A DNA stretch of 64,000 bases from Punica granatum (GCF_007655135.1 NC_045128.1:26382811-26446810); one strand, 5' to 3'; numbered from the stretch's first letter, positions 48,355 through 59,945 are shown. The notes: generated by a model not told the origin, from the letters alone. Program-made: numbers and translations.

Positions 48355-50036
48355 ATGGCTAGTCTTAGTTGCACCCCTTACTTCCCCGCATTGCTGATGC
48401 TGCTCATGATGATAATGATGGGCTCAACAAGGGCCGACTACAATGTGCTGAGTTACGGTGCAAAACCCGATGGAACTACTGACTCGACCAAGGCCTTCCT
48501 CAAGGCGTGGGTAGCCGCTTGCAGCTCTACCAGGGCTGCCACCATTTACGTGCCAAAAGGGAGGTTCTTGCTCAAGGCGGTGGAGTTCCGGGGGCCTTGC
48601 AAGAGTAGGATCATCGTCAGGGTTGATGGCACCTTGGTGGCTCCATCCAATTATCGGGAGCTTGGGAACTCAGGGTACTGGATCCTCTTCATCAAGGTCA
48701 ATAATATTATGTACCTTGGGGGCAGTCTAGATGCTCGTGGAGCTGGCTTCTGGGCTTGCCGGAAGTCGGGAAATAATTGTCCGCCTGGTGCTAGGGTATG
48801 CCAACTACATACTTACACTAAATTTAACTGCCACTGATGTGTGTATATATATATGTATATATATTTCTTTTTGGCCATATGTATATATACACACACACTA
48901 CTAAAGAGAACTCTGAATCTATCATATTGTGAACGGGGTTTTATGTATGCAGTCGCTTACCTTCAACTGGGCGAATAATGTTGTAGTAAGTGGGGTAACA
49001 TCGATAAATAGCCAGGTGACCCACCTGGTGATAAATAGCTGCAACAATGCCGTTGTGAGAAACGTAAAACTGTATGCTCCGGATCAGAGCCCGAACACTG
49101 ATGGAATTCATGTCCAAGGATCGACTGGGGTGACCATCTCTGGAAGCACACTTCAGACAGGAGACGACTGCATCTCCATTGGCCCTGATACCAGGAACTT
49201 GTTCATGACCAACATCAAATGCGGCCCTGGGCATGGCATCAGGTATATAGAGAATATAATCAACCATATTGGTAATCTTTGAAGCAAGAAGGATCGATTA
49301 GCAATTTTTGACTTTGTAATTTTAACAAGTGAAAAAGTTGCCCTATGTCAATTGGTTCCTGATTTTATTTTAAACTCCTTTTAACATCGCCGCACATCTT
49401 ACTTACTTTCAATTAAATTGTTATGCGTGTAGCATTGGGAGCCTGGGAAGGGAAACAAATGAAGGTGGCGTCCAGAATATCACACTCACGAATTCGGTAT
49501 TCAGTGGGTCTGACAATGGGGTGCGCATAAAGTCATGGGCAAGGCCGACGACTTCATTCGTGAGGAACGTCGTCTTCCAAAATTTGATCGTGAGGAATGT
49601 CAAGAATCCCATCATCATCGACCAGAATTATTGTCCCAACAACCAAGGTTGTCCAAACCAGGTACGAATCACACAAGTTAATTACTATACCTCCTCGTTC
49701 TTCATATATCTTGGTCTCACCAAGTGTGACATATGTTGCATCACAAGGAGCATATACGCAAATGGATGATGTGCCGACAGCTAGTTCATCAATACAAGTG
49801 TTTTTTTCCTTGAACAGAGTTCAGGCGTGAAGATTAGTGGAGTCACATACAGGAACATACGGGGGACATCGGCTACTCAGAATGCGGTGATATTCAAGTG
49901 CAGCACCAGCAACCCTTGCAGCGGGATCAGACTGCATGACATAAATTTGACATACATGAAGAAACCTGCTTCTGCTTCGTGCAGTCACGTCAGCGGCACA
50001 AGCACTGGCGTTCGTGTCCCAGAGAGCTGCCTCTAA
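48355..50036 (+). CDS. Polygalacturonase (GH28), 4 exons, tandem copy 1
   Basis: Exons 48355-48795, 48953-49242, 49433-49661 and 49818-50036 (441, 290, 229, 219 bases) encode 392 residues. The start is the first ATG. A hydrophobic signal peptide (about residues 1-27, ending TRA before DYNVLSYGAKPDG) points to secretion. The GH28 motifs SPNTDG, TGDDC, CGPGHGI plus SIGSLG across intron 2, and NGVRIKSWA are all kept, and Cys positions match the family, so it should hydrolyse demethylated pectin in the cell wall. Introns are short (157, 190, 156 bases). It and the gene at 55010 differ at about 20 of 96 residues in exon 2 by hand count. SIGPD replaces the more usual SIGPG. Endo or exo action and tissue (often pollen or abscission in this family) are not shown by the sequence. 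Confidence 0.94.
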
Positions 50037-50182
50037 GAATAGTATCAATATTTGAATCAAATAGTTGGTTTCGATTAGTAGTTTAGGTGTAGTGCGGATG
50101 CACACCAGATGGAACTAAGCAAGTTTGTTGATGCTTATATGAATCCATGGTTTGAGTGTGCGGTTGAATGCCACCAAATAAA

Positions 50183-50864
50183 GTTGTGTTTGATTACTCC
50201 AATTAAGTGTTGAAACTCAGCACTTAATTGGATTGAGCTTGTTTGATAAATATAAAATAAAAGTGACTCAACTTAGTGATTAAATCAAAAAAGTATTGAA
50301 TGAATAAGTAAATTGGTACTTGATGATTCAACAGTTTTTAACTTATTCACTCAGCTGAGGTCTTTTATAATTTTTGCATCGGTGCCCCTCAACTTTTACA
50401 AAGTTTACAAATCAGGGTCACTGGCGACCTCACCTGAAGGTGGTAACCGAAATCGGGGCCACCGCCAGCCTCAACTGTCCACTCTCTCTTCGATTTCAAA
50501 GAGAGAGGGAGATTTAAGGCAATGGTGGCCACGATCCCGGCCACCATTCCCCAGGCGAGGTCGCTAGCGATCCCTAATGATGTCGGTGACCTCGATTAGC
50601 CTCTCATCTCTCTCCATCAGATTTGTGATCTGGCTTCTTTTTTATTTTAATTTTTGAAAAATAAAATAAAAATATTGGGGCAAAAATTAAAAGAAGGAAA
50701 GTTTTGTGGTCTTTTTGTAACTATGATCTCTAATGACATAAAGTTTTCCACACTTATCTCACTAAACAAAATTTACTTAATTCATTAAGCACTTATTTAT
50801 TTAAACACTTCAATTTTAAATATTTAAATTTCAACACTTAATTTTAAGTGCAAATAAACACAAC
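50183..50864. mobile_element. Non-autonomous TIR element, 682 bp, GC-rich core
   Basis: The left end GTTGTGTTTGATTACTCCAA, with ATTAAGTGTTGAAA after it, matches the right end inverted (GTTGTGTTTATTTGCACTTA, then ATTAAGTGTTGAAA). The centre (about 50400-50610) is far richer in G and C (GTCACTGGCGACCTCACC; CGAGGTCGCTAGCGATCC) than the AT-rich arms. No transposase. No clean target-site duplication was seen. It lies just beyond the end of tandem unit 1 and has no partner in unit 2. Confidence 0.55.
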
Positions 50865-50869
50865 CACCT

Positions 50870-52625
50870 TGATTTTCAGCCCCTTTTACTTTGTCAAATC
50901 ACAGTAGGCAGTGAAGCAATCGTATTTGCTTGTAATTATATCCTCTTCTTGCATATGTGAAAATTATATTTGTACGACAACTGTGTTGGTAGTGCTGATA
51001 TATGTAAGCAACAAATCTTTTTAATCCAAAAAATAGAATTAAAATTATAAAATTTCCTCCTAACCAAAAATTATAGAAATTCCTATTATCATTTTTCTTA
51101 TCATTTTACCTTTAAAAAAATTTATACTGTTGTAATGTCCATTTGTTCAAATAATACAAGTTAAACAATCACCGCACTCTTTTCTGTTATAACCATCGCA
51201 CCATTTAGTATACGTGGACTCCTTCTACAAATAATGAAATAATTTAAAGATAGAGCGGCACAGTAACGCACGCACTCGCCTGATAATTTAGAAGTTTCAA
51301 GTTCAATACTCGGTGATACTATCCATGTCCCTATATTAGCTATATTAAGATTTATATTTCATTGTAAACCATGGCCTCACTTATAACTGAAAATGACTTA
51401 AAGATTATCACAATTTCAAAAAAAGAGATTATATCTACTGAGATTAACTTCTTCTTCTAAACATATTTCCTCTTATAACTAACCATTAAATTCATGAGAA
51501 TTTTTTGGATTAATAAATTCAGAGTTACTAAATAGTAAAAGCTGGAACAACTCATCAAGAAGCATCATGAAGATATCTTCTCTTATAACTAACAATTAAA
51601 TTCATTTAGAATTTTTTGGATTAATAAATTTATAATTTTTTCCTCGTGTGATATTTCATCTGACCGCTAATAACATGCAATAAGTGACATATTATTATGA
51701 TGTCACCTTACTTCTCAAAATTGCAAACTTTAATTATATTTATCACAATTGAAAACAAAGATGTAAATTAACTTTTTTATAGAGAAAAATTTGTCCCGAT
51801 TAAATTTTATATACATATATACCCGTTTAATTATACCAGTCGATATTTTTAGTAATATATGCGACGGTTATAGCCCGTGCATATTTCATCTCGTTATTCT
51901 AAATAGTGTGAAGATAGCCGTAGCTTTACTTGTTCACAAAAAGTATTAAGAAGATACGAGCACATGTCCAAAAGATTGTATGTGAAAAAAGTTATTAACA
52001 TATTTTTTTTCTAGAATTTCATGTTGAACGCCATGTACCAGCAATGACTCTCTCCACCGAACCTCTTATATCAAGACGGAGGCGCCTTAAGTATTGATAA
52101 TAAGATGTTATGAAGTTAGCTTCTTCATTTCTTCCAATAAAAAGAAAATGAAAAAGAAAAACTCCTTGACATATGAGGGCTTGGAAAAATAAGACCTGCA
52201 TATGGAAGAACTCAATGTCATGACACGTATAATGTTAGACTGATCCATTAAAATGAAATTGTTTATCAGCCTGATTAATCACGTGATTGACCTTTGTATT
52301 TGGCTCAATCCAAGAGGGATAATTCTCTTCACAAGATACAGTCTAGAAGATGATATCCTAGTAGTGAGAAGGACGATGAAAAAATTACTCACCCATTCGT
52401 TCTGTGTCCGGTACAATTGATTTTTCTTTTACATAAATGCACCGATTTAATAAAGTACTTTGTGAAGCCAAATCTCATATAAATTTAATTATTTATCAGT
52501 AAGGTTCACAATTCATTTTCTCAAGAGGAGGACTAACATGAGCGCAATAGGCTCGTGCGAGCGTAACCCATTTTAATACCATCTTAAATTTTCATTGAAC
52601 TTATATGTTTTACGTTTATAATTTT
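50870..52625. other. AT-rich intergenic DNA with a TRIM-like scrap
   Basis: No gene. At about 52530-52625 the sequence (GAGGAGGACTAACATGAGCG, then AATACCATCTTAAATTTTCA) resembles the internal-to-LTR junction of the TRIM-like array at 56786-57607. Confidence 0.45.
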
Positions 52626-52629
52626 TATT

Positions 52630-52801
52630 GGTTTAAATCCTAGTATCCGATATCTTAATTGGACCTCGACTATTCCAGTCGAGTTGAGTCGATCCACTAA
52701 AGGGTAAAGCTCTCTCAACGTAGATTTTCTCCGTTCACAAAACTCAAATTCGAGACCTTACTTAATGGGAACAAACATCGAACCACTTGAACCAGCTCAT
52801 G
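52630..52801 (-). repeat. tRNA-derived SINE-like element (reverse)
   Basis: On the minus strand: GAGCTGGTTCAAGTGGTTCG (box A-like), AAGGTCTCGAATTTGAG (box B-like), GAGAGCTTTACCCTTTAGTG and GACTGGAATAGTCGAGG. The best-preserved relative of the copy at 38-228. Confidence 0.6.
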
Positions 52802-53163
52802 TTGATTGATTTATATCTATCTTTATTCTAAAAGCTCAAGTTGTTAAAGTGTGAAATCAAAGATTCAATTATTTTTCTCTCTCTAATCCATATATGAAAA
52901 AACAATTTATTTTACTTCAGGAGCGTGTCATGCACTATAACTCTTTTTTCATAATCTAATATAATAAAAGATAAATTACTAAATGATTAATAAAGAGATA
53001 CGAATAGTGTCAGTATTTATTCAACTTGCGACTTTTAAATTGAAGGCGTATGCTATTATATCATATTTTGATTATATATATATGTGGTCATTTGGCCTTG
53101 AAGAAAAGATCATGTGGCCGCCAAATTGGCGAAGAAATCGGCAGGTTTGGCTCCGGGGTAACT

Positions 53164-53178
53164 CCACGTGTCACGTGG
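53164..53178. promoter_or_regulatory. Palindromic double G-box upstream of polygalacturonase 3
   Basis: CCACGTGTCACGTGG is a perfect inverted repeat around its central T with two overlapping-flank CACGTG cores. Its aligned copy upstream of polygalacturonase 2 has three changes. About 1.85 kb from the ATG, so its role is a guess. Confidence 0.45.
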
Positions 53179-54911
53179 CCAAAGCAAATGCTCCCCAACA
53201 AGCACTTTATAATTATAACATCATCTCCAACGTCAGATATAACCCACTATATTATTATAAATTTAATTAGTAACAAATTGTTCTCAACTCAACCGAAAAA
53301 GTCAACAAGGAAAAGTTGCTAACCCAATAGAGATTTCGCATTGATTTACGTAAACGGTAAATGTGCATTTCCCAGGAAGTAGTCGACTTTTTGTGGAATT
53401 GGCAGCCATAGAATAGAAATGACCCGGTGGGTTGGTCTTGAACCAACCCAATATTGATCAACATGTTGAACACGCCTAATTAATCAAAACAAAGTAGAAC
53501 TACGTCTATTTGTTGATAATAAAGAGAAGTTGACATGCTTTTCTTTCGCAATCACTATTGACTCAAAACTTATATGTCGCCGGTTTCCACTCCGATCAAC
53601 ATAATATATATAGACCAAGTTTGGCTGGACCCGACTAACACTAAAGAAAAACCTGAGAGATTCAGGGGGAAAAAAAAAACTGAGAAGTTGTTTATTCATT
53701 CTCCAAATAAATTTGGGTCCCCATGCCACGTAATTATTTAAAATTTTCAGCGAAATGCAAAATAAGATGCTTCATTTGTCAAATGAAGATACAACAAGTA
53801 ATTGAAGCCTGACAAAATAAAAAAGTACGGGTATATCCCTCTAAATAATACGGGTATATCCCTCTAAATAAACACAATAATATAACTGGTAAAAGGCCCC
53901 ATCGAGGATGAGATCGATTTTGGTACACAGCCTTATAATTGATTTCCATACTTGGGGTTCTTTCAATTTGTAACTAAGATATTCATTGAAGCATATGGTT
54001 ATCAGTTTCTTTTTTTATTTTAAAGAGAGTTTAGAATTCTACCTGGAAAAGGAAATGAAAAATTCAGTGAGTTTATAATAAGAGATTTATTATCAATCAA
54101 TTTGAACCTTTGGGTAATAGATGGGACAAAACTCATATAGTAGACGAGAAATTTAATATGGTATTAGAGAGAGTTATGCGTCCATGTAGGTTCATATCAC
54201 ATCAAGTTTGGTTTCCAAATCGACAACCTTATGTTTGTCAGGTCAGAGTGTGAAACTATTGATCAATTTAGTCCGATTGTGTAAGAGAAAGCCTGTCTCA
54301 TAGTCAATTATATCTCCTCCTCTTGCCCAAGCATTGTCATGTGAGAACAGATGTTGAAAATTTATAGTTTCAATATAGAAAAGTTCTGAGGTATGAATGA
54401 GTTTATAAGAAAATTTTGTTTCTTAAAGATTTTTATAGAAGATTGGATACCAAAATGATTGAATTTGAGATAAACTCAAATAACGTACTAGAAATTTAAG
54501 AATATTATATAAGGAACCAAAGACTTCCAGCACTTTGTGTCATGTGCAATGACCTTATAATAACGACTAATTACAATCCACTCCATTACAAAACATACAT
54601 TCCGACTAATTGATTCATTTGCGCCAACGAACAAAATACTAATATATATAGTTTCTCACGAATAAAGCTGAATAACCGAATTTCATTTATACGTATGACC
54701 GTACATATCATTTGCCTATAAAGGACCTTATCGAGCAGGAATATTATATGTCAGCCGCATGAAAAATATAGTTAATAGATCGTGCATTCATTAGAAAACT
54801 AGTCAGTCCAAATAGAATAATTAGCCCACATATATTTCAATTCTATCTGTACTGACTAATTTACATATAAATTATTTATTTATTAATTTATTTTTCTTGA
54901 AGGATAATTAC

Positions 54912-54920
54912 TATAAATTA
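54912..54920 (+). promoter_or_regulatory. TATA box of polygalacturonase 3
   Basis: TATAAATTA, 98 bases before the ATG, with flanks (ACTATAAATTA..CCA) shared with the tandem paralogue. Confidence 0.65.
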
Positions 54921-55009
54921 GGCCATCGGCTGTCTTTCTTTCTCATACCAACCGCCTTTCTTTACTTACTTCCTTACCTATCTCAGGAGAAGTGGGTTGG
55001 TGGGGAACA

Positions 55010-56528
55010 ATGGCAACTCCTGGCGGTTATATTGCTAACTTCTTCATCATTTTGTCCGTGTTGCTCATGTTTTTGAGCTTAACGGGGGCAGATTACAATG
55101 TGGTGAGCTACGGTGCGAAACCCGATGGAGCCACCGACTCGACCAAACCCTTCCTCAAGGCATGGGCAGCCGCCTGCAGGTCTGCCAAGGCCGCCACCAT
55201 CTATGTTCCCAAGGGGAGGTACCTGCTCAAGGCGGTGGAGTTTCGGGGACCATGCAAGAGCAGGATCACAGTTAGAATGGCTGGTACCCTGGTGGCTCCG
55301 TCCAATTACTGGGCACTCGGGAACTCCCTCCACTGGATCCTCTTCATCCATGTTGATAAGATTACGTTCCTCGGAGGCACTCTCGATGGTCGCGCTGCTA
55401 AATTCTGGGCTTGCCGGAAATCCGGACACAGTTGCCCACCTGGTGCAAGGGTATGTCAAAGCTTGCTTACACTGAAAGAAACACTACACATAGTACATAC
55501 ACTGTTTATATTCTAACGAGTCTTGTGGCACGTCTATGATTGCAGTCGATCACTTTTAACTGGGCGAATGATATTCTGATAAACGGACTGACGTCGATAA
55601 ACAGCCAGATGGCCCACCTCGTGATAAACAGTTGCAACAACGTCCTTGTGAAAAACGTGAAGATGATTGCTCCTGACCACAGCCCGAACACAGATGGCAT
55701 TCACGTCCAGGGATCGGTTGGAGTCACCATCATGGGGAGTACCCTCCAGACGGGAGATGACTGCGTCTCCATCGGCCCCGGCACCAAGAATTTGTTTATG
55801 ACTAACATCAAATGTGGCCCTGGTCACGGCATAAGGTATGTATATATTCGCGGGAAAGGTCACTTGCATGTACATATATGCTCCACGGGCTAGCTAACAT
55901 AATTTCATTAACAATCGTTTACTTCGTACTATATTAATTAATTGGTCTCCGTTTTCCTTTTTGAAGCATTGGAAGCCTTGGGAGGGAGCAGAATGAAGAT
56001 GGGGTCCAAAATGTGACGCTCACAAATTCAATATTCAGTGGATCGGACAATGGAGTACGCATAAAATCGTGGGCAAGGCCTACCACTTCTTTTGTGAGGA
56101 ACGTCCTCTTCCAGAATTTGGTCATGAAGAATGTGGAGAACCCTATCATCATTGATCAAAATTATTGTCCTCACAGCCAAGGTTGTCCGAACCAAGTAAA
56201 TATCAAACGAAACCTAGCGATTGAATTACATGAATTCAATGATCAAGAGGACTGTCCCAAAACGTATAGTTACTGACAGAATGTATATATGTCTATTATT
56301 TGGGGGCAGAGTTCGGGGGTGAAGATAAGTGGAGTGATATACAAGAACATACGAGGGACATCAGCAACTCAGAATGCAGTGATATTCGATTGCAGCACTA
56401 GCAACCCTTGCAGATGGATCAGACTGCAAGACATAAGCCTGATGTACATGAACAAACCCGCGTCTTCTTCATGCAACAACATAGGCGGCACGAGCGCGGG
56501 TGTTCTAGTCCCCAAGAGCTGTCTCTAG
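55010..56528 (+). CDS. Polygalacturonase (GH28), 4 exons, tandem copy 2
   Basis: Exons 55010-55450, 55546-55835, 55967-56195 and 56310-56528 have exactly the lengths of copy 1 (441, 290, 229, 219) and encode 392 residues. The start is the ATG at 55010. The signal peptide covers about residues 1-27 (FFIILSVLLMFLSLTGA before DYNVVSYGAKPDG). SPNTDG, GDDC, CGPGHGI and RIK motifs are all present, so it is predicted to be an active secreted pectin hydrolase. Introns are shorter than in copy 1 (95, 131, 114 bases). Near the C-terminus NPCRWIRL replaces NPCSGIRL of copy 1, a non-conservative change outside the catalytic motifs. It arose with copy 1 by tandem duplication that included the promoter. 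Confidence 0.94.
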
Positions 56529-56785
56529 TAAGGACCGGTCTCAAACAACAGCTGAATGGAAGGGCGGTCTTTTCCTTTTTCTTTTCTTTTCCCATTTTTC
56601 CATTTGAAGATATGTTGTAAGTTAGTGTTAATATATAGGTGCTGTAGGAATGTACACCACATGGAACAAAGCAAGTCTATTGAAGCTTTGAATTCCATGA
56701 TCGAGTGTGCGATTAAATCGATCCCGCACGGGCTGCTAGTTTCTTTATCCTTTTCTTCATTCCCCACTTTGTTCTATCATACTAT

Positions 56786-57607
56786 ATTGAAATTCCACTG
56801 CACTTATATGAGCTTAGGCTTATATTTACTTAAAAGTTCAAGCTGATAAGTATTGGTATTTAAGTCTCATATAAACCAATGAATATTGATTGCAACGTGT
56901 GGTCTATTTTTGCTTACACGTTGTCACGTGCCCTTAACACTCACCCTCAACAATTGACCTAGAGTCTGGCTCATTTTCCTTGCACGGGCGAGGGGGAGAC
57001 TAACACGAGGCGTACTCTTGGCTGCACTAGGACATATTAGGCCTAGCATGGTGGTGGTGCGCACATGCGCGTAGCCGCTTATACGTATAACCTGCGTTCT
57101 GATACCATATTGAAATTCCACTAGGATTTTACGAACTTGAGTGCATCTGCAACACAAAAGATTAAGCTGATAAATTGTATCTCAACACCCACCCTCACGT
57201 GGCAGCGTGTGTCCTTAAACACCTGCTCTCAATAACTGACCACAAGCCGAGCATCCTCTTCCGTGCTCAGGCGAGGGAGGACAAACATTAAACTAGCATC
57301 GAGTTCCGAGCCTAACTAGAGGTGCACATTTAACTATCTTGGAACTAGACAGGGCCACTCTCGGGCATGACTAACGTGAGCCGTGCTCTTGGCTGCCTCG
57401 AAACCGGATATGGCATGGTATAAGCCCACACTTGCGCGCGAAAAGCGTAATCCGTTCTGATATCATATTGAATTTTTATTGGGCTTATACAGGTTTTGGC
57501 TCATCCACTTAAAAGCTAAAACTGATACGTGGTGGTACTCTAATCTCATATAAATCCATGAATATTTTTGTATTTTTTCGATATGGGATTAATACTCTCA
57601 ATATACT
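56786..57607 (-). mobile_element. TRIM-like array: three short LTRs and two internal segments
   Basis: On the minus strand, three related 125-170 base repeats (57607-57468, 57232-57106, 56952-56786) begin TGTTGAGGGTGAG or TATTGAGAG and end GGAATTTCA or AAATTCA. LTRs 3 and 2 are followed after ATA by TGATATCAGAAC and TGGTATCAGAAC, the initiator-tRNA-Met primer-site type. The two internal parts (about 235 and 155 bases) share CTTGGCTGC and the GGGCGAGGG/AGGCGAGGG region. No coding capacity. Sizes fit terminal-repeat retrotransposons in miniature. Confidence 0.6.
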
Positions 57608-57609
57608 AT

Positions 57610-58477
57610 ATAGAGAAACAACCAATTTTTGTATTTCCCGAGCTCTTTTGATCATTGCTAGCGTTAATTTGTCGTGTGTCTGACGTCGTATATTATCAAA
57701 AGAAATCTATGAAAGGCCTAATTAAAAGTTGAATTTGTTTGGGGGTAAACCACTTACTATGTTCCACCCACGCAATGAAAGTCCATGACAATGTAGTTCC
57801 AAGTGTAAACACATTATGATGTGTGATAATACGTCACAGGTGATAACAAACTCATAATGTCTCGTTGTTGAATTATAACCAAGTCGGGTTTTTGGAGTGC
57901 GAATTCAAGTTAGGTTCAAACAATTTAAAACAGGCCTTTTGCCATTTTTGTTGTTCAGCTCTTAAAGAATTTGAACCAAGTTTGGTACATACCCAAAAAA
58001 AAAAAACGTAACAAATCGATATAGAACTCTCCAAATTGCTGCAATTACGTACATTTTGTCAAAAAGTTCGTTAACTTTACCATTAATTGCTAACATAACG
58101 CGTCCACGAGTCATCTTTGCTTCGTGGTACCAATCAAAGCATGTCATATATATGTTTAATAAAATATAAAAAAAAATCTCAAAAAATTCAAAAATAGAAC
58201 TTACAAAAATATTTACAAAATAGGAAAAATAACAAAAACTTGAAAAAGAATTAGATTTTAAAAAAAAAAATTCAAACACAATAGGAGAAAAATTCAAAAT
58301 TCATAGAAATCCAGAGAAGCGTCTCTTTAAACCCCACACAAGGAGACGTCATTAAATGATGTCTATGAACACATATTCGCTTCAATCTATGGAGACGCGT
58401 GCTCAGCGCGTTATGATCACGATATGAAAGTCTGATCAGGACTCCTCTTCGTCTCCTTTGACCTATCTACAACCGCC
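57610..58477. other. Intergenic, upstream of the dehydrogenase pseudogene
   Basis: No gene. AT-rich and A-run rich up to about 58300, then the GC-richer upstream flank and 5' UTR of the dehydrogenase pseudogene. Confidence 0.5.
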
Positions 58478-59147
58478 ATGGAAGGCCAAGCCAACCACCA
58501 GCTCGAGCCGTGGCATGAGCTTCCCGACAAGGTAGTGATGGTCTCCGGCGCCTCCTCCGGCTTGGGCCGCGAATTCTGCCTCGACCTTGCCCGGGCCGGC
58601 TGCCGTATTGTGGCCGCTGCCCGCCGCCCCGACCGGCTTAAGTCTCTCTGCCTCAAGATCAACGGCGCAGCGGTCGAGCCCAGTAGCCCCTGGCGGCGGC
58701 GGCGGAGCTTGACGTCTCAGCTGACGGGCCCACCATCGAGAGGTCCGTGCAGAGGGCCTGGGAAGCTTTCAGCCACATCGATGCGCTGGTCAACAACGCC
58801 GGCGTCTGAGGTAAAGTAGAAATTCCGGTTAAATTTGTGAATTTCCGGCATTAGATTCAATTCTAAGTCGAATGGTATCTGGCGAGCGATTGTCCCGATT
58901 TGCTATGTGCGACTTAGGGAATGTGAAGTCTCCGCTGGACTTGTCCGAGGAGGAATGGGACCATTCTTACAATACAAACACGAAAGGAGCGTGTTTGGTC
59001 TCGAAATATGTGTGCATACGAATGCAGGACTCCAACCGAGGAGGTTCGGTGATCAACATCTCTTCCAACGCCGGCCTTAACCGAGGCCACCTTCCCGTAA
59101 GCATTGCATGTTCTTCCTCCAAGGCGGCGCTAAACACGATCACGAAG
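58478..59147 (+). pseudogene. Short-chain dehydrogenase/reductase (SDR) pseudogene, truncated
   Basis: Exon 1 (58478-58810) and exon 2 (58918-59147) resemble plant 3-oxoacyl-ACP reductase-like SDRs. Exon 1 has [20 protein letters not shown], then the NAD(P)-binding [13 protein letters not shown] frameshift falls at about 58665-58700, after which the family sequence ([26 protein letters not shown]) is in another frame, ending in TGA where an Arg codon (CGA) is expected. Exon 2 reads GNVKSPLDLSEEEWDHSYNT and GGSVINISS, but the active-site Tyr position reads Cys (IACSSSK). The C-terminal exon(s) with the rest of the fold could not be found in the 4.8 kb downstream. Four independent lesions make it non-functional. 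Confidence 0.85.
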
Positions 59148-59655
59148 GTATTGCCTGCCTTCACATTTTTAAATCATCTTCCCCTATGCTAAACCGCTAA
59201 CGCGCCCGTCGTCGTTTTTTAAGCAAGTATGATTCTTTCATACCATGGTTTCGGATCATAACTAGTTAGATGTGAATGGGCCTACTTCAATTTGAAGCAA
59301 ACATCACGATGGAACTTGACTAAATCACCATATGTGGTGCAGGCAGTGACGACTCAATTTGTTTCTTCTTTGAGATTATTGTAATCTTCACTCATGTGAG
59401 GGAGAATATTAACCGGCCAGTCAAATTTAGTAGACCGAAACCGATTCGGGACTAGAAAATGGACGCACAAATGTCATATAGCAGACTACCCAGTGAATAG
59501 ATCATGTTCTATCTCGTGCAACAGGCGGACTCCACTGTGAATTTTTTTGAACTTTTCTCATTTCATGCAATGACAGATAATTTTCTTTCATAAATTAATT
59601 ATGAGACGAAATTATATAATAACCTGAATTAATGTTCATGTTCATTGAAAGATAG
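59148..59655. other. Intergenic after the SDR remnant
   Basis: Searched for a continuing dehydrogenase exon (ALELG / RVNSIAPG-type sequence) and found none; no other feature seen. Confidence 0.5.
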
Positions 59656-59659
59656 GAAA

Positions 59660-59945
59660 TTTGGCGTGTTTGGATTTTAAAATTTTTTTAACTCAGCTCA
59701 ACTCCATTTATTTTTAATTCAACAACACAATTATTACTTAATCATTACTTTATCTCAACTATTCATTATTTTTTCACACTTTTTCTCATAATTCAACTAC
59801 ACAATCATTACTTAATTATTACTTTATCTCAACTATTCATTATTTTTTCAAACTTTTTCTCATAATTCAACAATACAATCATTACAAACTAATTAAAACC
59901 AAAACTCAACTCAACTCAACTCTAAATTCAAACACATTCTCAATA
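59660..59945. repeat. MITE-like repeat (family of 43328)
   Basis: Ends GTGTTTGGATTTTAAAA and, inverted, AATGTGTTTGAATTTAGAG. The interior holds two copies of a ~75-base stretch (CAATCATTACTTAAT, CTCAACTATTCATTATTTTT, CTTTTTCTCATAATTCAAC). Confidence 0.65.

Larger units (their letters stand above)
46380..50170. repeat. Tandem duplication unit 1 (with polygalacturonase 2)
   Basis: Matches 53040-56720 in order and orientation, offset about 6.5-6.66 kb. Matching points: the CCACGTG region (46495/53164), CCGAATTGACTTATA-type and GACCGTAC/CACCGTAC sequence ahead of the promoters (48080/54680), TATA box (48258/54912), all four exons, and the 3' flank (CACCAGATGGAAC at 50103; CACCACATGGAAC at 56653). 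Confidence 0.8.
53040..56720. repeat. Tandem duplication unit 2 (with polygalacturonase 3)
   Basis: Counterpart of 46380-50170, covering roughly 1.9 kb of upstream DNA, the gene, and about 190 bases of 3' flank. Confidence 0.8.

Noticed and set aside
54992..55009. Upstream in-frame start for polygalacturonase 3
   Set aside because: Also GTG; the ATG at 55010 matches the paralogue.
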